This document shows positions 46,261 through 61,220 of a stretch of DNA of 64,000 nucleotides, one piece after another. The notes beneath the pieces were generated by a model, which saw only the letters and a list, made by a program, of their open reading frames with translations, had not been told where the DNA came from and did no database searches. Where the stretch lies: assembly GCA_947650365.1 (NCBI GenBank), contig OX393550.1, positions 103,679,843 through 103,743,842 of the forward strand, read 5' to 3'. The stretch comes from Chamaelirium japonicum (Eukaryota > Streptophyta > Magnoliopsida > Liliales > Melanthiaceae). Both the position numbers and the translations under genes were made by a program. How positions within the stretch are numbered: position 1 is the stretch's first letter; the number at the start of each line of letters is the position of its first letter.

Positions 46261-46412
46261 CCCCTCTCCCCCTACTGCTGCTCTCTTACCCGACCCCCCT
46301 GCACTCATACCCGAACCCCCCAGCCCGACCCTCCCTGCTTCCCTTTGATCAACCCCCCCTTGCTGCATCTTGACCAACTCTTGTCCCCCCTGCTGCTCAC
46401 CTTGACCGACCC

Positions 46413-47618
46413 TGTGACGACCAAAATCCAATAGGCCAAGAGCCAAGAGCCAAGACTCCTGAGGCTGGAATGCCAAGATGGATGAGATGAGGTGAGGTAT
46501 ATAAGGCCACGAGTTAGCCCCACATCGCCTGGAGAGAAGGAGATCCTGAGCTACTTATATAATTTCTCCTCTCAAACATAGAAGACGTGTTTTAAAACCG
46601 TGCGCCTCTACGGAATTCGTAAGAACTCCGTAGTTAAACGTGCTCTGGCTCCAAACACACAAGATATTGTCCGCTTTGCTCGTGCCCACATAAGGACTTC
46701 CCAGGGTGGTCACCCATCCTAGTACTGCTCTCGCCCGAGCACGATTAACTACGGAGTTCTTACGAACCGGTTTTAAAATGCGTCTTCTATGTTTGGGAGG
46801 GGAAATTATATAAGTAGCTCAGAATCTCCTTTTCTCTAAGCGATGTGGGGCTAACTCGTGGCCTTGTACACCTCACCTCACAATACGATCAAGATCCAAT
46901 ATGCCAAGAGCTAAGACTCCTGAGGCTGGGATGCAAAGATGGATGAGGTGAGATGAGGTGTACAAGGCCATGAGTTAACCCCATATTGCCGGGAGAGAAG
47001 GAGATCCTGAGCTATTTATATAATTTTTCCTCTCAAAAATAGAAGATGCGTTTTAAAACTGTGCGCCGCTACGGATTTTATAAGAACTCCGTAGTTAAGC
47101 GTGCTCGAACAAGAGTAGTACTAAGATGGGTGACCACCCTAGGAAGTTCTCGTGCGGGCACGGGCAAAGCGGACAAAATCTTGTGTGTTTGGGGCGGATG
47201 TTACAAAATGGTATCAGAGCCGGTTCTCCTCGGGATGGGGGGGGTCTAACCCTACACGAGGACTTGTAGCCCTGAGGGGGGTGGATTGTTACGACCAAAA
47301 TCCAATAGACCAAGAGCCAAGAGCCAAGACTCCTGAGGCTGGAATGCCAAGATGGATGAGGTGAGGTGAGGTGTACAAGGCCACGAGTTAGCCCCGCATC
47401 GCCTGGAGAGAAGGAGATCATGAGCTACTTATATAATTTCCTCTCTCAAACATAGAAGAAGCATTTTAAAACCGTGCGCCTTTACGGAATTCGTAAGAAC
47501 ATCGTAGTTAAGCGTGCTCGGGCGAGAGTAGTATTAGGATGGGTGACCCCTCTGGGAAGGTCTCGTGCGGGCACCTACAAAGCAGACAAAATCTTGTGTG
47601 TTTGGGGTGGATGTTACA
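46413..47618 (+). mobile_element. Rearranged Cassandra element in one GACCC target duplication
   Basis: The block runs from TGTGACGACC to GATGTTACA and is flanked by GACCC on both sides (46408-46412, 47619-47623). Inside, in order: the first ~230 bp of an LTR (46413-46643), an inverted LTR segment (about 46647-46880), and an almost complete LTR (about 46881-47205). Then come the primer site TGGTATCAGAGCC (47209-47221), a ~65-bp interior ending in a GAGGGGGGTGGAT purine tract, and a complete 332-bp LTR (47287-47618). Each LTR has the 5S-rRNA-like domain (e.g. GTTAAGCGTGCTCGGGCGAG at about 47508). Cassandra LTRs are known to carry a 5S promoter. No protein is encoded. Confidence 0.93.
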
Positions 47619-47639
47619 GACCCCTTCTGCCAGGTGGTT

Positions 47640-47940
47640 TTGGCCTAGGTCGGGTGCCGGAGGTCATCGTCGATCGACCCCCTTGGCAACCGACCCCCCT
47701 TTGCAAGACCCCACCCCTGCCCGACCACCCCGCCTTGCGTGATCAGCCGCTAGCCTGCACGATCATTCGCCCGCATAGCTGCTCGTCGGCGCCGACCGTG
47801 GGTCGGCGGACGTACAATCGGTTTTGCACCATGAGAGTCCCAGTCAGCTAGGTTGGCACCTGCCTGGCTGGCTAGGAGGGGTATGGGTGCAAAATCTGGC
47901 TAACGCCCGATAGTACGACCCACAGGGCAGTTCGTGCAAC
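47640..47940. mobile_element. Partial LTR-proximal sequence of the gypsy family
   Basis: GTTTTGCACCAT, GCTAGGTTGGCACCTGCCTGG and GGGTGCAAAATCTGGCTAACG match 51020-51095, the region joining the 70-bp minisatellite to the second LTR. The copy stops near 47930, where minisatellite begins. Confidence 0.55.
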
Positions 47941-47944
47941 TTAT

Positions 47945-48376
47945 CGCCCGCCGGCACTGATCGCTTGCCTGCGCGATGGTCAAACTCGGACAGCGGGTTG
48001 GCAGATGCACACCTGGCCAGCCCTTGGCAGGGGGTTGGCGGGCGCGATAGTTGGCCTCGAACAGTGGATCGACAGATAGGCACTTGGTCGGCTCTCGATA
48101 GGGGGTCGGTGAGCACAACGGTTGGCTCTGGACAGCGGGTCGACAGACGCACAACTGGTCGGCCCTCAGTAGGGGATCGACGGGCTTAACGGTCAGCCCG
48201 GATAGCAGGTTGGCAGACAAACACCCGGCTGGCCCTCGGTAGAGGGTCGGCGGGCACAACGGTCGCCCTCGGACAGCAAGTCGGCAGACACGCACTTGGC
48301 TGGCCCTCAGCAGGAAGTCGATGGGCGCAACGGTCGACTATGGATAGCGGGTCGGTAGACGCGCACTCGGCCGACC
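47945..48376. repeat. 70-bp minisatellite, first field
   Basis: About six units of a 70-bp GC-rich repeat containing GGGTCGGCGGGCGCAACGG, TCGGCCCTCGGTAG and ACAGCGGGTCGGCAGACG. It is the same family as 50437-51020 and, inverted, 52400-52735. The tract is interrupted at 48377 by an LTR-type insertion. Confidence 0.88.
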
Positions 48377-48381
48377 CTTGG

Positions 48382-50426
48382 TGTAACGATCGGTACTAGA
48401 AAGAAAAAAAAAACTCAACTAAAAACTAAACTACCAGTCGACTCTTGGTGTAACGACCAATCGACCCTCGTGTTGCCCCCTTGTTTGCCTCGGGCGCGGC
48501 CACCGACTGTGCACCTGACCATAGCCAAATCCTTCAAGCCCTACCATGAGTTGAGAACCCTCTTAGGGCGTCGAGCCCGATCCCTCGAGATCGGGCAGTC
48601 CTTTGATATTTTATTAATAATTGTTTTAAATCCATTGCCGGTATGGTCTTGACCATGCTAGGCTATATTATCGTGCCTTGCTAACTGGTGTTGTGCATCA
48701 GCTATTGTCAATCGGCTTTGGCCATGGGTTCAATCCTTAGTATTGCACTATCTTGTTTTGTGTGTAAAGCCATTGTTGCATTGCGCACAGTACCATCGAG
48801 CCATAAAAGTAATCACATCGACCTACGTGTCGAAGGATCGGTGATGATGACCTCTATACCCTTTTGCCAAACCTTGCCGATCTCGGGATCCGACCGGGTA
48901 AGATGTAATAGTTGTCTTTAATCCGAGCTCAGGCTCGTGCGGTTTGCTAAATCATTACAGTAAAAACCATCGTGTCCACACCTAAACTCGAGGGCATCTT
49001 GGGCGGATGACAAACCAAACCCTTGATCTTTTTCGGAACACCACCATAGATGTATTGTTTAAGTGGATAACTAGTAATGTATGGAAATGTGCAACTTGTC
49101 AGACCTTGACCGTGACGGCCCGTTGGACGTGGAGCGGATTGGACAATCAGAATTTTATATCGCAATAACTAAGGCAAGCATTCACTTGCTCTGAGGTTAT
49201 TTTCGAATTATGTTTTCGTATGCATAATTTGTGATATTTGTAAATGATTCATCGTATATTGTATGACATAACCATGAGTCGTAGGATGATTAATATTGGG
49301 TTATGGTGGCAAATTGGGTTTGACATTGTTCAATTAGAATTGCATGGCGAAATTCTTAATGTAGTCAATTAACACTCTTGTTGAGGCCCGTGCTTGCTGG
49401 ATGATTGAAAACGATCAAACACTGTATTTTTACTATATATGACATAGGGTTAGTGCTATGACATATTCTATTGGAAATTATTATAGTGTGCCTCTAAACA
49501 TATTATAATTAAGAGTTGAATGAAATATTGAATGGGAGTTGAAAAGCAAGTAGCTGAGTGGTAGTTCATAACATTTTTCTCTCAGATTGTTTCTCTCTTT
49601 GATATCGTTATATTAAATCTTAATTTTAAAGACACCCTCGCACACACTCACCCCCTTAGAGCAGGGGTTTACTTGCCAGTCAGTGGTTTGGACTGACCCC
49701 GTATGGGGCACTACTCTTTCCACGAGTAGATTTTTTTACAGAGTGGTACCAGAGCTGGAGTACGGGTAGCAGCTGCGGAGTAGTGGCAGTAGCAGAGTTA
49801 ATAGCTATAGCTTTCTCTTTGTAGTAGTCCTTTGTATGCCTTATGTTGTATCTATTGGGATTGTATTATGGATATTAGAATAAGAATATTGTTCGGTTTG
49901 GTTTAGCTTGTGGTATTGTTAGTATAGATTGTAGTTGCAATGATCAAATTGTGTTTTCTTGGTAGGCCTTTTCTCAAGGCCCAAGCCTAGGATATCTCAC
50001 AATGAAAAATATAAGTCTCTAAGTGACCTAATTGACTAGCCCATTAGATAGGATATGTGAACCAGTGCCCGAGTGCTAGAGAGCGGGCGAGGCTACTCGG
50101 CTCGCCGTCAAAGGCTTGAGCCTCGTGCTCCCCTAAGAGGGACTCCTGTCAGCATGTGGGGCACTGGCAGGCCGCACATGCTGAGAGGATAGCCCGGTTG
50201 AAGGTCGAGCGTAATCATCTCCCTGTCGATGAAACGGTTTCTCTATATTTTCTTTCAAAATAAAAATCTTTTTGTAAAAAAAAGTAAGTTTTAAAATATT
50301 CCTTGAGAGAGTAGAAGCCCTGTGAGAAACCCTAATTGGAGTAGACAGTTGACCAAACCCTAAAACCCTTGGTTTTTTTCTCAATTCACACCCCAGGAGT
50401 CGGTTTCAGATTTCTGGGGCGTGACA
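48382..50426. mobile_element. LTR-type insertion, 2,045 bp, CTTGG target duplication
   Basis: The minisatellite is split by a block starting TGTAACGATCGG and ending GGGGCGTGACA, with CTTGG on both sides (48377-48381, 50427-50431). Read on the minus strand it opens TGTCACGCCCCAGAAATCTG, a common gypsy LTR start, so a solo LTR is possible. On the plus strand, however, another TGTAACGACC starts at 48451 and a primer-like TGGTACCAGAGCT lies at 49744 after a TTTTTTACA end. It may therefore be composite. No coding sequence was seen. Confidence 0.65.
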
Positions 50427-50436
50427 CTTGGCAAAG

Positions 50437-51020
50437 GGTCGACGGGCATGATGGTCGGCCCCGGACAGTGGGTTGGCAGACGTGCTTCCGGTCGGCCCTC
50501 GATAGGGGGTCGACGAGTGCAATGGTCGGCTCTGGATAGTGAGTCGGTAGATATGCACCCGATCGGCCCTCGACAGGGGGTCGGTGGGCGCAACGGTCGG
50601 CCCCAGACAATGGGTTAGTAGATGCTCACCCGATCGGCCCTCGATAGGGGGTTGGTGGGTATAACGGTCGGCCTCAGATAGCGAGTCGGCAGACACGTAC
50701 CCGGTCGGCCCTTGGTAGAGGGTCGGCGGGCGTGACTATCGGCCCCGAACGGGGAGTCGTCAGACGGACAATGATTGGCCTCAGACAGTGGGTTGGAAAA
50801 CACGTACCTGGTCGGCTCTCGGTAAGGGGTCGACTGGCGCAACGGTTGGCCCTGAACAACGAGTCGCTAGACGTGTACCCAACCGACCCTCAGCAGGGGG
50901 TTGACGGGTGAAACGTTTGTCCCCGGACAATGGGTCAGCAAACGCGCACCCAGCAAGCCCTCGAAAGGGGGTCGGCGGACGCAACGGTCGACCCCGGACA
51001 GTGGATCGACAGATGAACCG
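50437..51020. repeat. 70-bp minisatellite, second field
   Basis: Eight to nine units of the same repeat as at 47945, continuing after the LTR-type insertion. It joins the second gypsy LTR copy through TTTTGCACCATAAAAGCC. Confidence 0.88.
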
Positions 51021-51077
51021 ATTTTGCACCATAAAAGCCCAACCAGCTCGGTTAGCACCTGCCTAGTTAGGAGGGGG

Positions 51078-51761
51078 TAGCTGTGGGTGTGAAATCTGCC
51101 TAACATCCTATAATGGGACCCGCAACCCTGCTTAGGGCCCACGGAGATGACAATGGGACCCGTAACTATGCCTGGGGCCCATACATATTATCTGAGTTCT
51201 GGTAAATTCCCCCGGATATTTATCAGAACCCCCGGTATTTCCATACCTCTATAAATAACAGACCCGACAAATGATTCTGGATCCGAAAAACCAGATCAAA
51301 AATCATTATCCCAAATCCTATTTTCTGTTTTCCAGAGCTCCCAGACCCTTTTGGTATTCAGACTCTAGCTAAGCCCATTCCACCCTCTTTTTACTTGTAA
51401 AAGCACTCCTCGGCCTGTCGAGAGTAGCTCTACTTCTTTCAGAGATAGTGGATTCAAAGGTTGCATCTTACCGCACGGAGATGTAGGCTTCGGCCAAACT
51501 TCGTCACCACATCTTGTGTCACCACTCTCTTTCTCTTTCTCTCTATTCTGTAGTGTCTGTGTGACAGCTAGACACGTGATAGCTCAACACCCTACAATAT
51601 AGGTGCTGCTTCCATACACTTATCTTCCTGTCTTACCACCCTGCAACTTCAAGCAACTCCCATTCCAGAGCATCGTAATTAAAACTCTACCCTTTAATCG
51701 ACTGTTAGGGGGGGAAGGGGGGGGGGGGGGGACAGTACGACGATCGTAATCCTCCCCCACA
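51078..51761 (+). mobile_element. Second gypsy LTR copy, 5' end replaced
   Basis: Collinear with 39297-39968 at roughly 85% identity by eye and ends GATCGTAATCCTCCCCCACA. It lacks the first ~75 bp of the other copy, including the inverted terminal block. It is flanked upstream by minisatellite instead. A run of about 23 G interrupted by AA lies at 51709-51731. Confidence 0.8.
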
Positions 51762-52310
51762 CGCAGTAGAGCACTGAGCTGTCATGCACTGATCTGTCAC
51801 GCTAACGCTGTAGAGTAAGAAAGAGAGAAAAAGAAGAAGAGTTGGTGGTGACGAAGTTCGATCGAAGCCTACGTATCCGTGCGGTAAGACACAACTTTTG
51901 AATCCACTATCTTTGAAGAAGTAGAGCTACTCTCGACAGGCTTAGGATTTCTTATACAAGTAGACAGAGGGTGGAGCAGGCTTGATTGGAGTCTGATCAC
52001 CAAAAGGCTCGAGGAGCTCTAAATAGTATATATGGGAATATCGGGGGTTTCGGTAAATATCTGGGGGGATTTACCTGACCCTGAATAGTATGTGTGGGGC
52101 CTTGGCGAGGCTGTGGATCCCACTATCGTCTTCGTTGACCCCAAGTAGGGTTGCGGGTCCTACGGTCATCTCCGTGGGCCCCAAGCAGGGCTGCGGGTCC
52201 CACTGTTGTCTCTGTGGGCCCCAAGCAGGGCTGCGGTCCCATTGTCATCTCCGTGAGTCCCAGGCAGGGCTGTGGGTCTTATTATCGGCGTTAGAAATAT
52301 TTTTCATCTA
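51762..52310 (-). mobile_element. Inverted, diverged gypsy LTR copy
   Basis: On the minus strand this repeats the LTR order: five copies of a ~37-bp GGGCCCACGGAGATGACA unit (two in the other copies), the TAAATCCCCCCAGATATTTACC block, and the GAGTAGCTCTACTTCTT block. It lies tail to tail with the copy ending at 51761. Confidence 0.75.
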
Positions 52311-52399
52311 CAGTTACCCCCTCCCAGTTAGGCAGGTGCTAATCTAGCTGGGACTGTATGGTGCAAAACTGCTTGTGCATTCATCGATATGCTATCTGG

Positions 52400-52735
52400 G
52401 GAGGACCGTCGTGCCGTCGACCCCCTGTCAAGGGCCGATCGGGTGAGTGTCTGCCGACCCGCTGTCCGGGGCCGACCGTCGTGCCCGCCAGCTCCCTGCC
52501 AAGGGCAGGCAGGGTGCGTGTCTACCGACCCTCTGCCAATGGCCGGACAGGTGTGCACTTGCCAACCCGCTATCCGGGGCCTGACCGTCGCGCCTACCGA
52601 CCCTTGCCAAGGCCGACCGGGTACGCGCCTGCCAACCCGCTATCCGGGGCCCGAACGTTGTGCCCTCCGACCCCCTACACAGGGCCGACCGTGTGAGTGT
52701 CTACCGATCCACTGTTTGGGGCCCGACTGGCGCGC
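52400..52735. repeat. 70-bp minisatellite, third field, inverted
   Basis: About five units of the reverse complement of the 47945 and 50437 repeats (CCGACCCGCTGTCCGGGGCC). It follows the inverted LTR copy, so LTR plus minisatellite form one inverted module. Confidence 0.85.
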
Positions 52736-52925
52736 GGCCGGGTTGGGCACGCGGGCGGTGCACGGGTCGGGCGCACGGGCGAGCGGGCCTGCGGGTCGAC
52801 CGCACAAGTGAGCAGGTCTACTGGTCTGGCGCATGGGCGAGTGGGCCTGCGGGTTGGGCTCGCGGGCGCGAGCGGGCAAGCGGGTCAGGTCGCAAGCAGG
52901 CGCGCAGGCGGTTGCAAGTGCACCG
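52735..52925. repeat. Very GC-rich short tandem repeats
   Basis: Repeats of GGGCGAGCGGGCCTGCGGGT and close variants. Open frames through it are low-complexity. Confidence 0.6.
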
Positions 52926-52969
52926 TCGGGCCCGGTCGGTCGCCGCCAACCAGCTACAGTCTCTGCAGA

Positions 52970-54600
<1,631 letters not shown>

Positions 54601-54610
54601 GCACCCTATC

Positions 54611-57078
<2,468 letters not shown>

Positions 57079-57079
57079 T

Positions 57080-58165
57080 CTTTTTTTTTTGAAAGGTAAA
57101 AACGAATAAATTAAATAGGTCAAACAGTACATCACATGACTTACTCCAAGTGAGTAAGCAGAACCACAAGGTTCCAGACCCCTTTAGTAGGCAGACCAAC
57201 AAGGTAGCTACCAAAGGCTCTGGATCCTAACCAAAAGTCTAAAGACACTCAAAACAAACCCACCAAATTAAAACACATAACAAGCAGAGGGAGACATAAC
57301 AGAAGATACTCAGAAGAAATACCGCCAACCGTCAAAGAATCTCCCCTGCAGAACCCAATCACTCCCCTTCAACAGTCGAAAAATCTCCCCAGAGCCTCTG
57401 CTACTTCCGACCACGATCCAGCTTGCTCCTAGAAATCCGATCGCAGGGACCCTTGGGCCAACTCTCCTTATTCCGCTTGCCTATTCGTGAAGCCTTATCC
57501 TTATCCTTCTCCACCACTTCCTTCTTGAGTGCAAGAGACACCGAATCAACTCCTTCGATATCTTCCCCATTCTGCTGTGTAAACTCCCCCGCTTTATAAG
57601 CCTCCTTATCTAGACGGCCTGCATCAAAAATGCCAAGAATGGAGATAAGTTCTTTGTCAACCTCTAACCAATGAAACTGTTTACCATCCGAAGATAAGGA
57701 AGAGAAGTATCTCCGTTCACGACTATTCAGTTTAAAGTGCCCCACATGTTCCCCGGTCTTCATGTGAAGATGCTCCACACATCTTTAACCTTCAGCACCG
57801 TTTCTCCATCAAATACACCCTCACGAATCACTTGATTTAGATTAATCATTGTGGTGTCCTTGCCCCAATCTATAGGATCGCTTACTCCTTGATCCTCTAT
57901 TACTTCAATCTCAAGGACCGCATCCTCCGAATCATCTGCTACACCAGCTTCTGGCCTCGTAACATCCTCTGCTATCCTAGCATCTAACTCTGTAACATCA
58001 ACTGCTTCCAGATCCTCTGCATCAACTCTAATAGCATCAGTAGCAATCGAATCCTCACCAATGTTTGCCAAGACATCTGTGCTGGCTGCCCCAAGCCCAA
58101 CCTCATGCTGCAAGCCATCTATTCCCCCTTCCTGCGAAACAACACCACCTTCAAGCTGCGTAACA
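57080..58165 (-). mobile_element. Retroposed sequence with poly(A), coding remnant inside
   Basis: On the minus strand the block ends in poly(A), seen as T at 57080-57090. It starts near 58160, with ATATATCT at both edges as a possible target duplication. Inside, two overlapping frames (58113-57760 and 57778-57401) give an acidic segment (GEDSIATDAIRVDAEDLEAV) and a basic C-terminus (KNRE-type, SKLDRGRK), separated by a frameshift. I do not recognise the family. A LINE ORF1 remnant or a processed pseudogene are both possible. Confidence 0.45.
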
Positions 58166-58607
58166 TATATCTCTTGTTATCACTGAATATGGCATTTATG
58201 ATCTAAGGTGATAAATTATCTACAAAGGCATCACATATGTGTCTTGCAATGCTATTATGCTAGCATTAAGTTCCATGTAAATTTTGGGATGCAATGAGAA
58301 AAAAGAACGGTAATCAGATATCATCACGACATTAAGTTCCAGATAAATTTCTGATCGAGTCGACGACAAGGACGACAGTGACGGCTATAGCGGCTGATGT
58401 GGAGAAGCTGGACGTCCTTTTCCGGATGGGAACCATCGAATTAGTGATCTAGCTGGTGGAGCGAAAGAGGAGGAGGATGATATGGAGGTTGATCCGCCTC
58501 CTCTAGATCTTGGGGATTTTCTCCTCCAAAGATTGCAAGGTTCCCCTAATAGCATAGTATTCAACACCCAGCAAGTGCTCGATGATTTTCTCCTCCAAAG
58601 ATTGCAA

Positions 58608-58867
58608 TACCGAACCGCCACACCGAAACTGCACCGCACCGCGACGGTGTACCGTATATAAACCGAAACCATACCATGCGGTGCGATGGACCACGGTTTA
58701 ACATTATAATGGTCAAAACGGTGCGGTTTTGGGCAAAACCGAAACCGCACCATAACACTGAAACTACACCGCACCGTGACGGTTTTATATTTTGGCAAAC
58801 AAAAACCGCACCATACGGTGCGGTTTTCCGCGGTTCTCGGTTTTAAACCGCACCGTTGCCATCCCTA
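58608..58867. mobile_element. hAT-type MITE of the CCGCACC family, right part
   Basis: Ends GTTGCCATCCCTA at 58867 and carries GGTGCGGTTTT and ACCATACGGTGCGG motifs like the copy at 18533. The left terminus is missing. Confidence 0.78.
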
Positions 58868-59439
58868 CCTTGGATGGGGCTGGCTTGAAGTTCCCACCAC
58901 TGACCTTCTCCCCTCATAGCCCTCGAGTTGTGGAGATCCTTCATCGTCCATTTGGATGAAGGAGCATATATGGTGGGGCTGCGCCGGTGATGACTGATTG
59001 TAGTGTGGCTTCAGTTGCTCGGCAACTAAGGGTGTAAAACGGGCCGACCGGGCCAAACATACCTCGGGCCAAGCCGGGTCGGGCCTATAGATCGACGTCA
59101 TGTCTCGTTCGTCCTCAAGGGGCCCAATCAATTGCGAAGAGATGGAGGTCTACATGAAGATTGCTTAGTCTGGTTGTTGGGTTGCTGGCACATGGGGCTC
59201 CTTCTATCAGGAGAGGGACAGAGATGCTAGAGAGTTGGCTTGTGTTAATGTTGTGGTGAGAGGCGTGAGAGGAAAGGAATGTGATGGGAGCCAAGTACGC
59301 CCTATCAGCTGGGGGTCAGGATTCTCCAATCATGGATGTCAGCTGGGGGTCAGCATCATCTATCGGCTTCTCGCTTTCAGTGATGTAGATGGTACTAAGT
59401 CCATTTTAGTTAGCTCATATTCGTGAGTTGGAAAGGTCT

Positions 59440-59643
59440 GAGTCTTGAGACTTAAGGTAGTTTTTATTTTATTTTCTTCCTAGAGATCTAGGACTGGTTG
59501 TGTTAGACCTACGCTGGTCAGTCGAGGTTCTTTTTGGTGCTTGTTGCCTCCTAGGCATTGCTTTTATTTTCTTTTTAATAAACTGGTAGGGGTTTAGGTT
59601 GAACCCCACTCGGTCACATAGAAGGATTCTCAAAAAAAGAAAA
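59440..59643 (+). mobile_element. LINE 3' tail
   Basis: AATAAACTGGTAGGGGTTTAG, GGTTGAACCCCACTCGG and a terminal A-rich TCTCAAAAAAAGAAAAA match the tail at 62160-62240. It is 5'-truncated; the left boundary is unclear. Confidence 0.6.
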
Positions 59644-59901
59644 AGTCAACTACTCCTCTATGGATGTCACATGTATTCAATTAATCTTGATAATCCTATC
59701 TTCGGGCCTCTGTGCGATGCACCCTAAGCCTCCATACGGTGATCGACGTTGTACCGAGCGCCATAAAATTCGAGCCTCCATAAGGTGCTCATCGTTGTAC
59801 TGAGGAGGAGCTAGGGTTGCTTTCGACCCCAAGCCTTAGTGTACATGTTTTTTGTGTGGTGTGTGTGTGTGTGTGTGTGGAGGGAAAGGAAAGGGGGGGG
59901 G

Positions 59902-59995
59902 TTGTTGGGATTTGTCCCACATTAGCTAGGGGTTGGACAATCGTACTCTCAGTGGACCTCCCCTTACAACTCGGGTTTTGGAACATGATGGTATC
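59902..59995 (+). mobile_element. Possible short LTR (TRIM-like) fragment
   Basis: TGTTGGGATTTGTCCCACAT at 59902 resembles the start of TRIM LTRs, and GGAACATGATGGTATCGATC near 59977 is a weak echo of LTR end plus primer site. No partner LTR was found. Confidence 0.3.
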
Positions 59996-60363
59996 GATCT
60001 ACAGTATCTCTCTACTACATGTAGAGAGAGATAAAAAGAGATACAAATCAATTTTTTTTTAGACTCGAAGCTAGAAAACTGCTCAGATGATTCCATAGGA
60101 ATCCGATTTTCTCAAACAAAACTGATTCTAGCTTTGCAGAAATCGGCTACTGACACCGCATCCAAGCAAGCTTTTGTAGGGATCTAATTTTCACATAATC
60201 ATGGGGAATTAGAGGCTGGGGCCCGAAACTAGTATCCAAACGGGTACGGATGATTTCAAAGCCGTATCAAAATCCCCAACTCAAGTTATCTACTAATTTA
60301 ATATTATCCGATCTTTAATAAATATCTTCTTTAATTAAATATAGTAAACCTAGGGTTTGGAGG

Positions 60364-60366
<3 letters not shown>

Positions 60367-60437
<71 letters not shown>
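60367..60437. repeat. (GA)n microsatellite
   Basis: About 35 GA repeats. Confidence 0.95.
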
Positions 60438-60441
<4 letters not shown>

Positions 60442-60652
60442 TTATTTTTCAAATACAAACACCATAAACGTTATTATACTCGTACATGCTCAAATACCCA
60501 GGAAAGATACGTAATCACTCTAAACATACCACAACAAATCCCATAGAACCAAGGACTCGACCCAGCAACGTACCCAAGCCCTCATAACCCCATGGTAAAC
60601 TAAGGACTCGGAGCTTCTTCTCTACTATGAACGGCAATGCCAACGGGGCCCA

Positions 60653-61060
60653 TCATGGGCTGGACTCCGCTGAAGGCGGCGGCGAGAGGAGGTGATCGAT
60701 GGTGGGAATAGTTGGGATCTTGGGGATGGAAGAAGGGATGGTCGGATGGAAGAAGGCAGTGGAGGCAACTCAAACTTCGGCAGGGGTGGGGAGCGGCGGC
60801 AACTCAAACTTCGGAACATCCGGCAGCGTCGGCTTGGGGAGCGTCGGCACCTCCGGATCGGCGGCAGTGTCGGCTTGGGGAGTGTCGGTGGAAGCGTCGG
60901 CTTCGGCAGGGTGGGGATGGTCGGCAGCGCGGGAGGAGCCTCCGCCGCCGCCTCGGGGCTGTCGAGCAGCCGGCGAGCCGCGTGGCACCGGGTGGTGGCC
61001 GAGAGCGCCGAGGGTGAAGAGGAGGCCCATGGTGGCGATGTAGGAAGCCTTGGAAGCCAT
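60653..61060 (-). pseudogene. Proline-rich, PELPK-like secreted protein gene with frameshifts
   Basis: Opens MASKASYIATMGLLFTLGAL, a secretory signal peptide. The expected mature protein appears in alternating frames: ARRLLDSPEAAAEAPPALPT and LPKPTLPPTLPKPTLPPI in one, PEVPTLPKPTLPDVPKFEL in the first frame, then LPKFELPPLPSS, then IPSSIPKIPTIPTIDHLL ending at TGA 60655-60653. At least four small indels are needed to join them. LPKPTLP and PKFELPPLP repeats are typical of plant cell-wall PELPK-like proteins. A TATA box lies 78 bp upstream. Either it is a recent pseudogene or the assembly has indels in this GC-rich repeat. Confidence 0.65.
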
Positions 61061-61137
61061 GGTGGCCTATGAGAGAAACGAGTGCAAGAGGTCTAAAGGG
61101 AAGGGTGGGATGAGGGGGGTGTAGCAATTGGTTGGGT

Positions 61138-61145
61138 ATTTATAG
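61138..61145 (-). promoter_or_regulatory. TATA box of the proline-rich gene
   Basis: The minus strand reads CTATAAATACCC here, 78 bp upstream of the ATG, leaving a leader of about 45 bp. Confidence 0.6.
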
Positions 61146-61201
61146 GAGATGCATGGCTTTGGGGCCCATGGAAAGGGTTTGAAAGGGAGTGACACGTGGC
61201 T

Positions 61202-61220
61202 GGGGGGGGGGGGGGGGGGT
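61202..61220. repeat. Poly(G) run
   Basis: About 18 G residues upstream of the proline-rich gene. Confidence 0.85.

Noticed and set aside
34380-47575. 5S rRNA genes
   Set aside because: The 5S-like segments are incomplete, sit inside LTRs next to tRNA-Met primer sites, and share flanks among copies; this is Cassandra.
39222-51761. A single gypsy element bounded by the two plus-strand LTR copies
   Set aside because: The outer flanks differ (a hAT MITE on one side, an inverted LTR on the other), the second LTR lacks its 5' end, and the LTRs are quite diverged; two insertions or a rearrangement is likelier.
59817-60062. 81-residue frame with a valine/cysteine run
   Set aside because: The run is translated (TG)n; no support for a gene.
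60692-61072. Plus-strand glycine-rich proteins
   Set aside because: Antisense of the proline-rich gene, whose promoter and signal peptide are on the minus strand.
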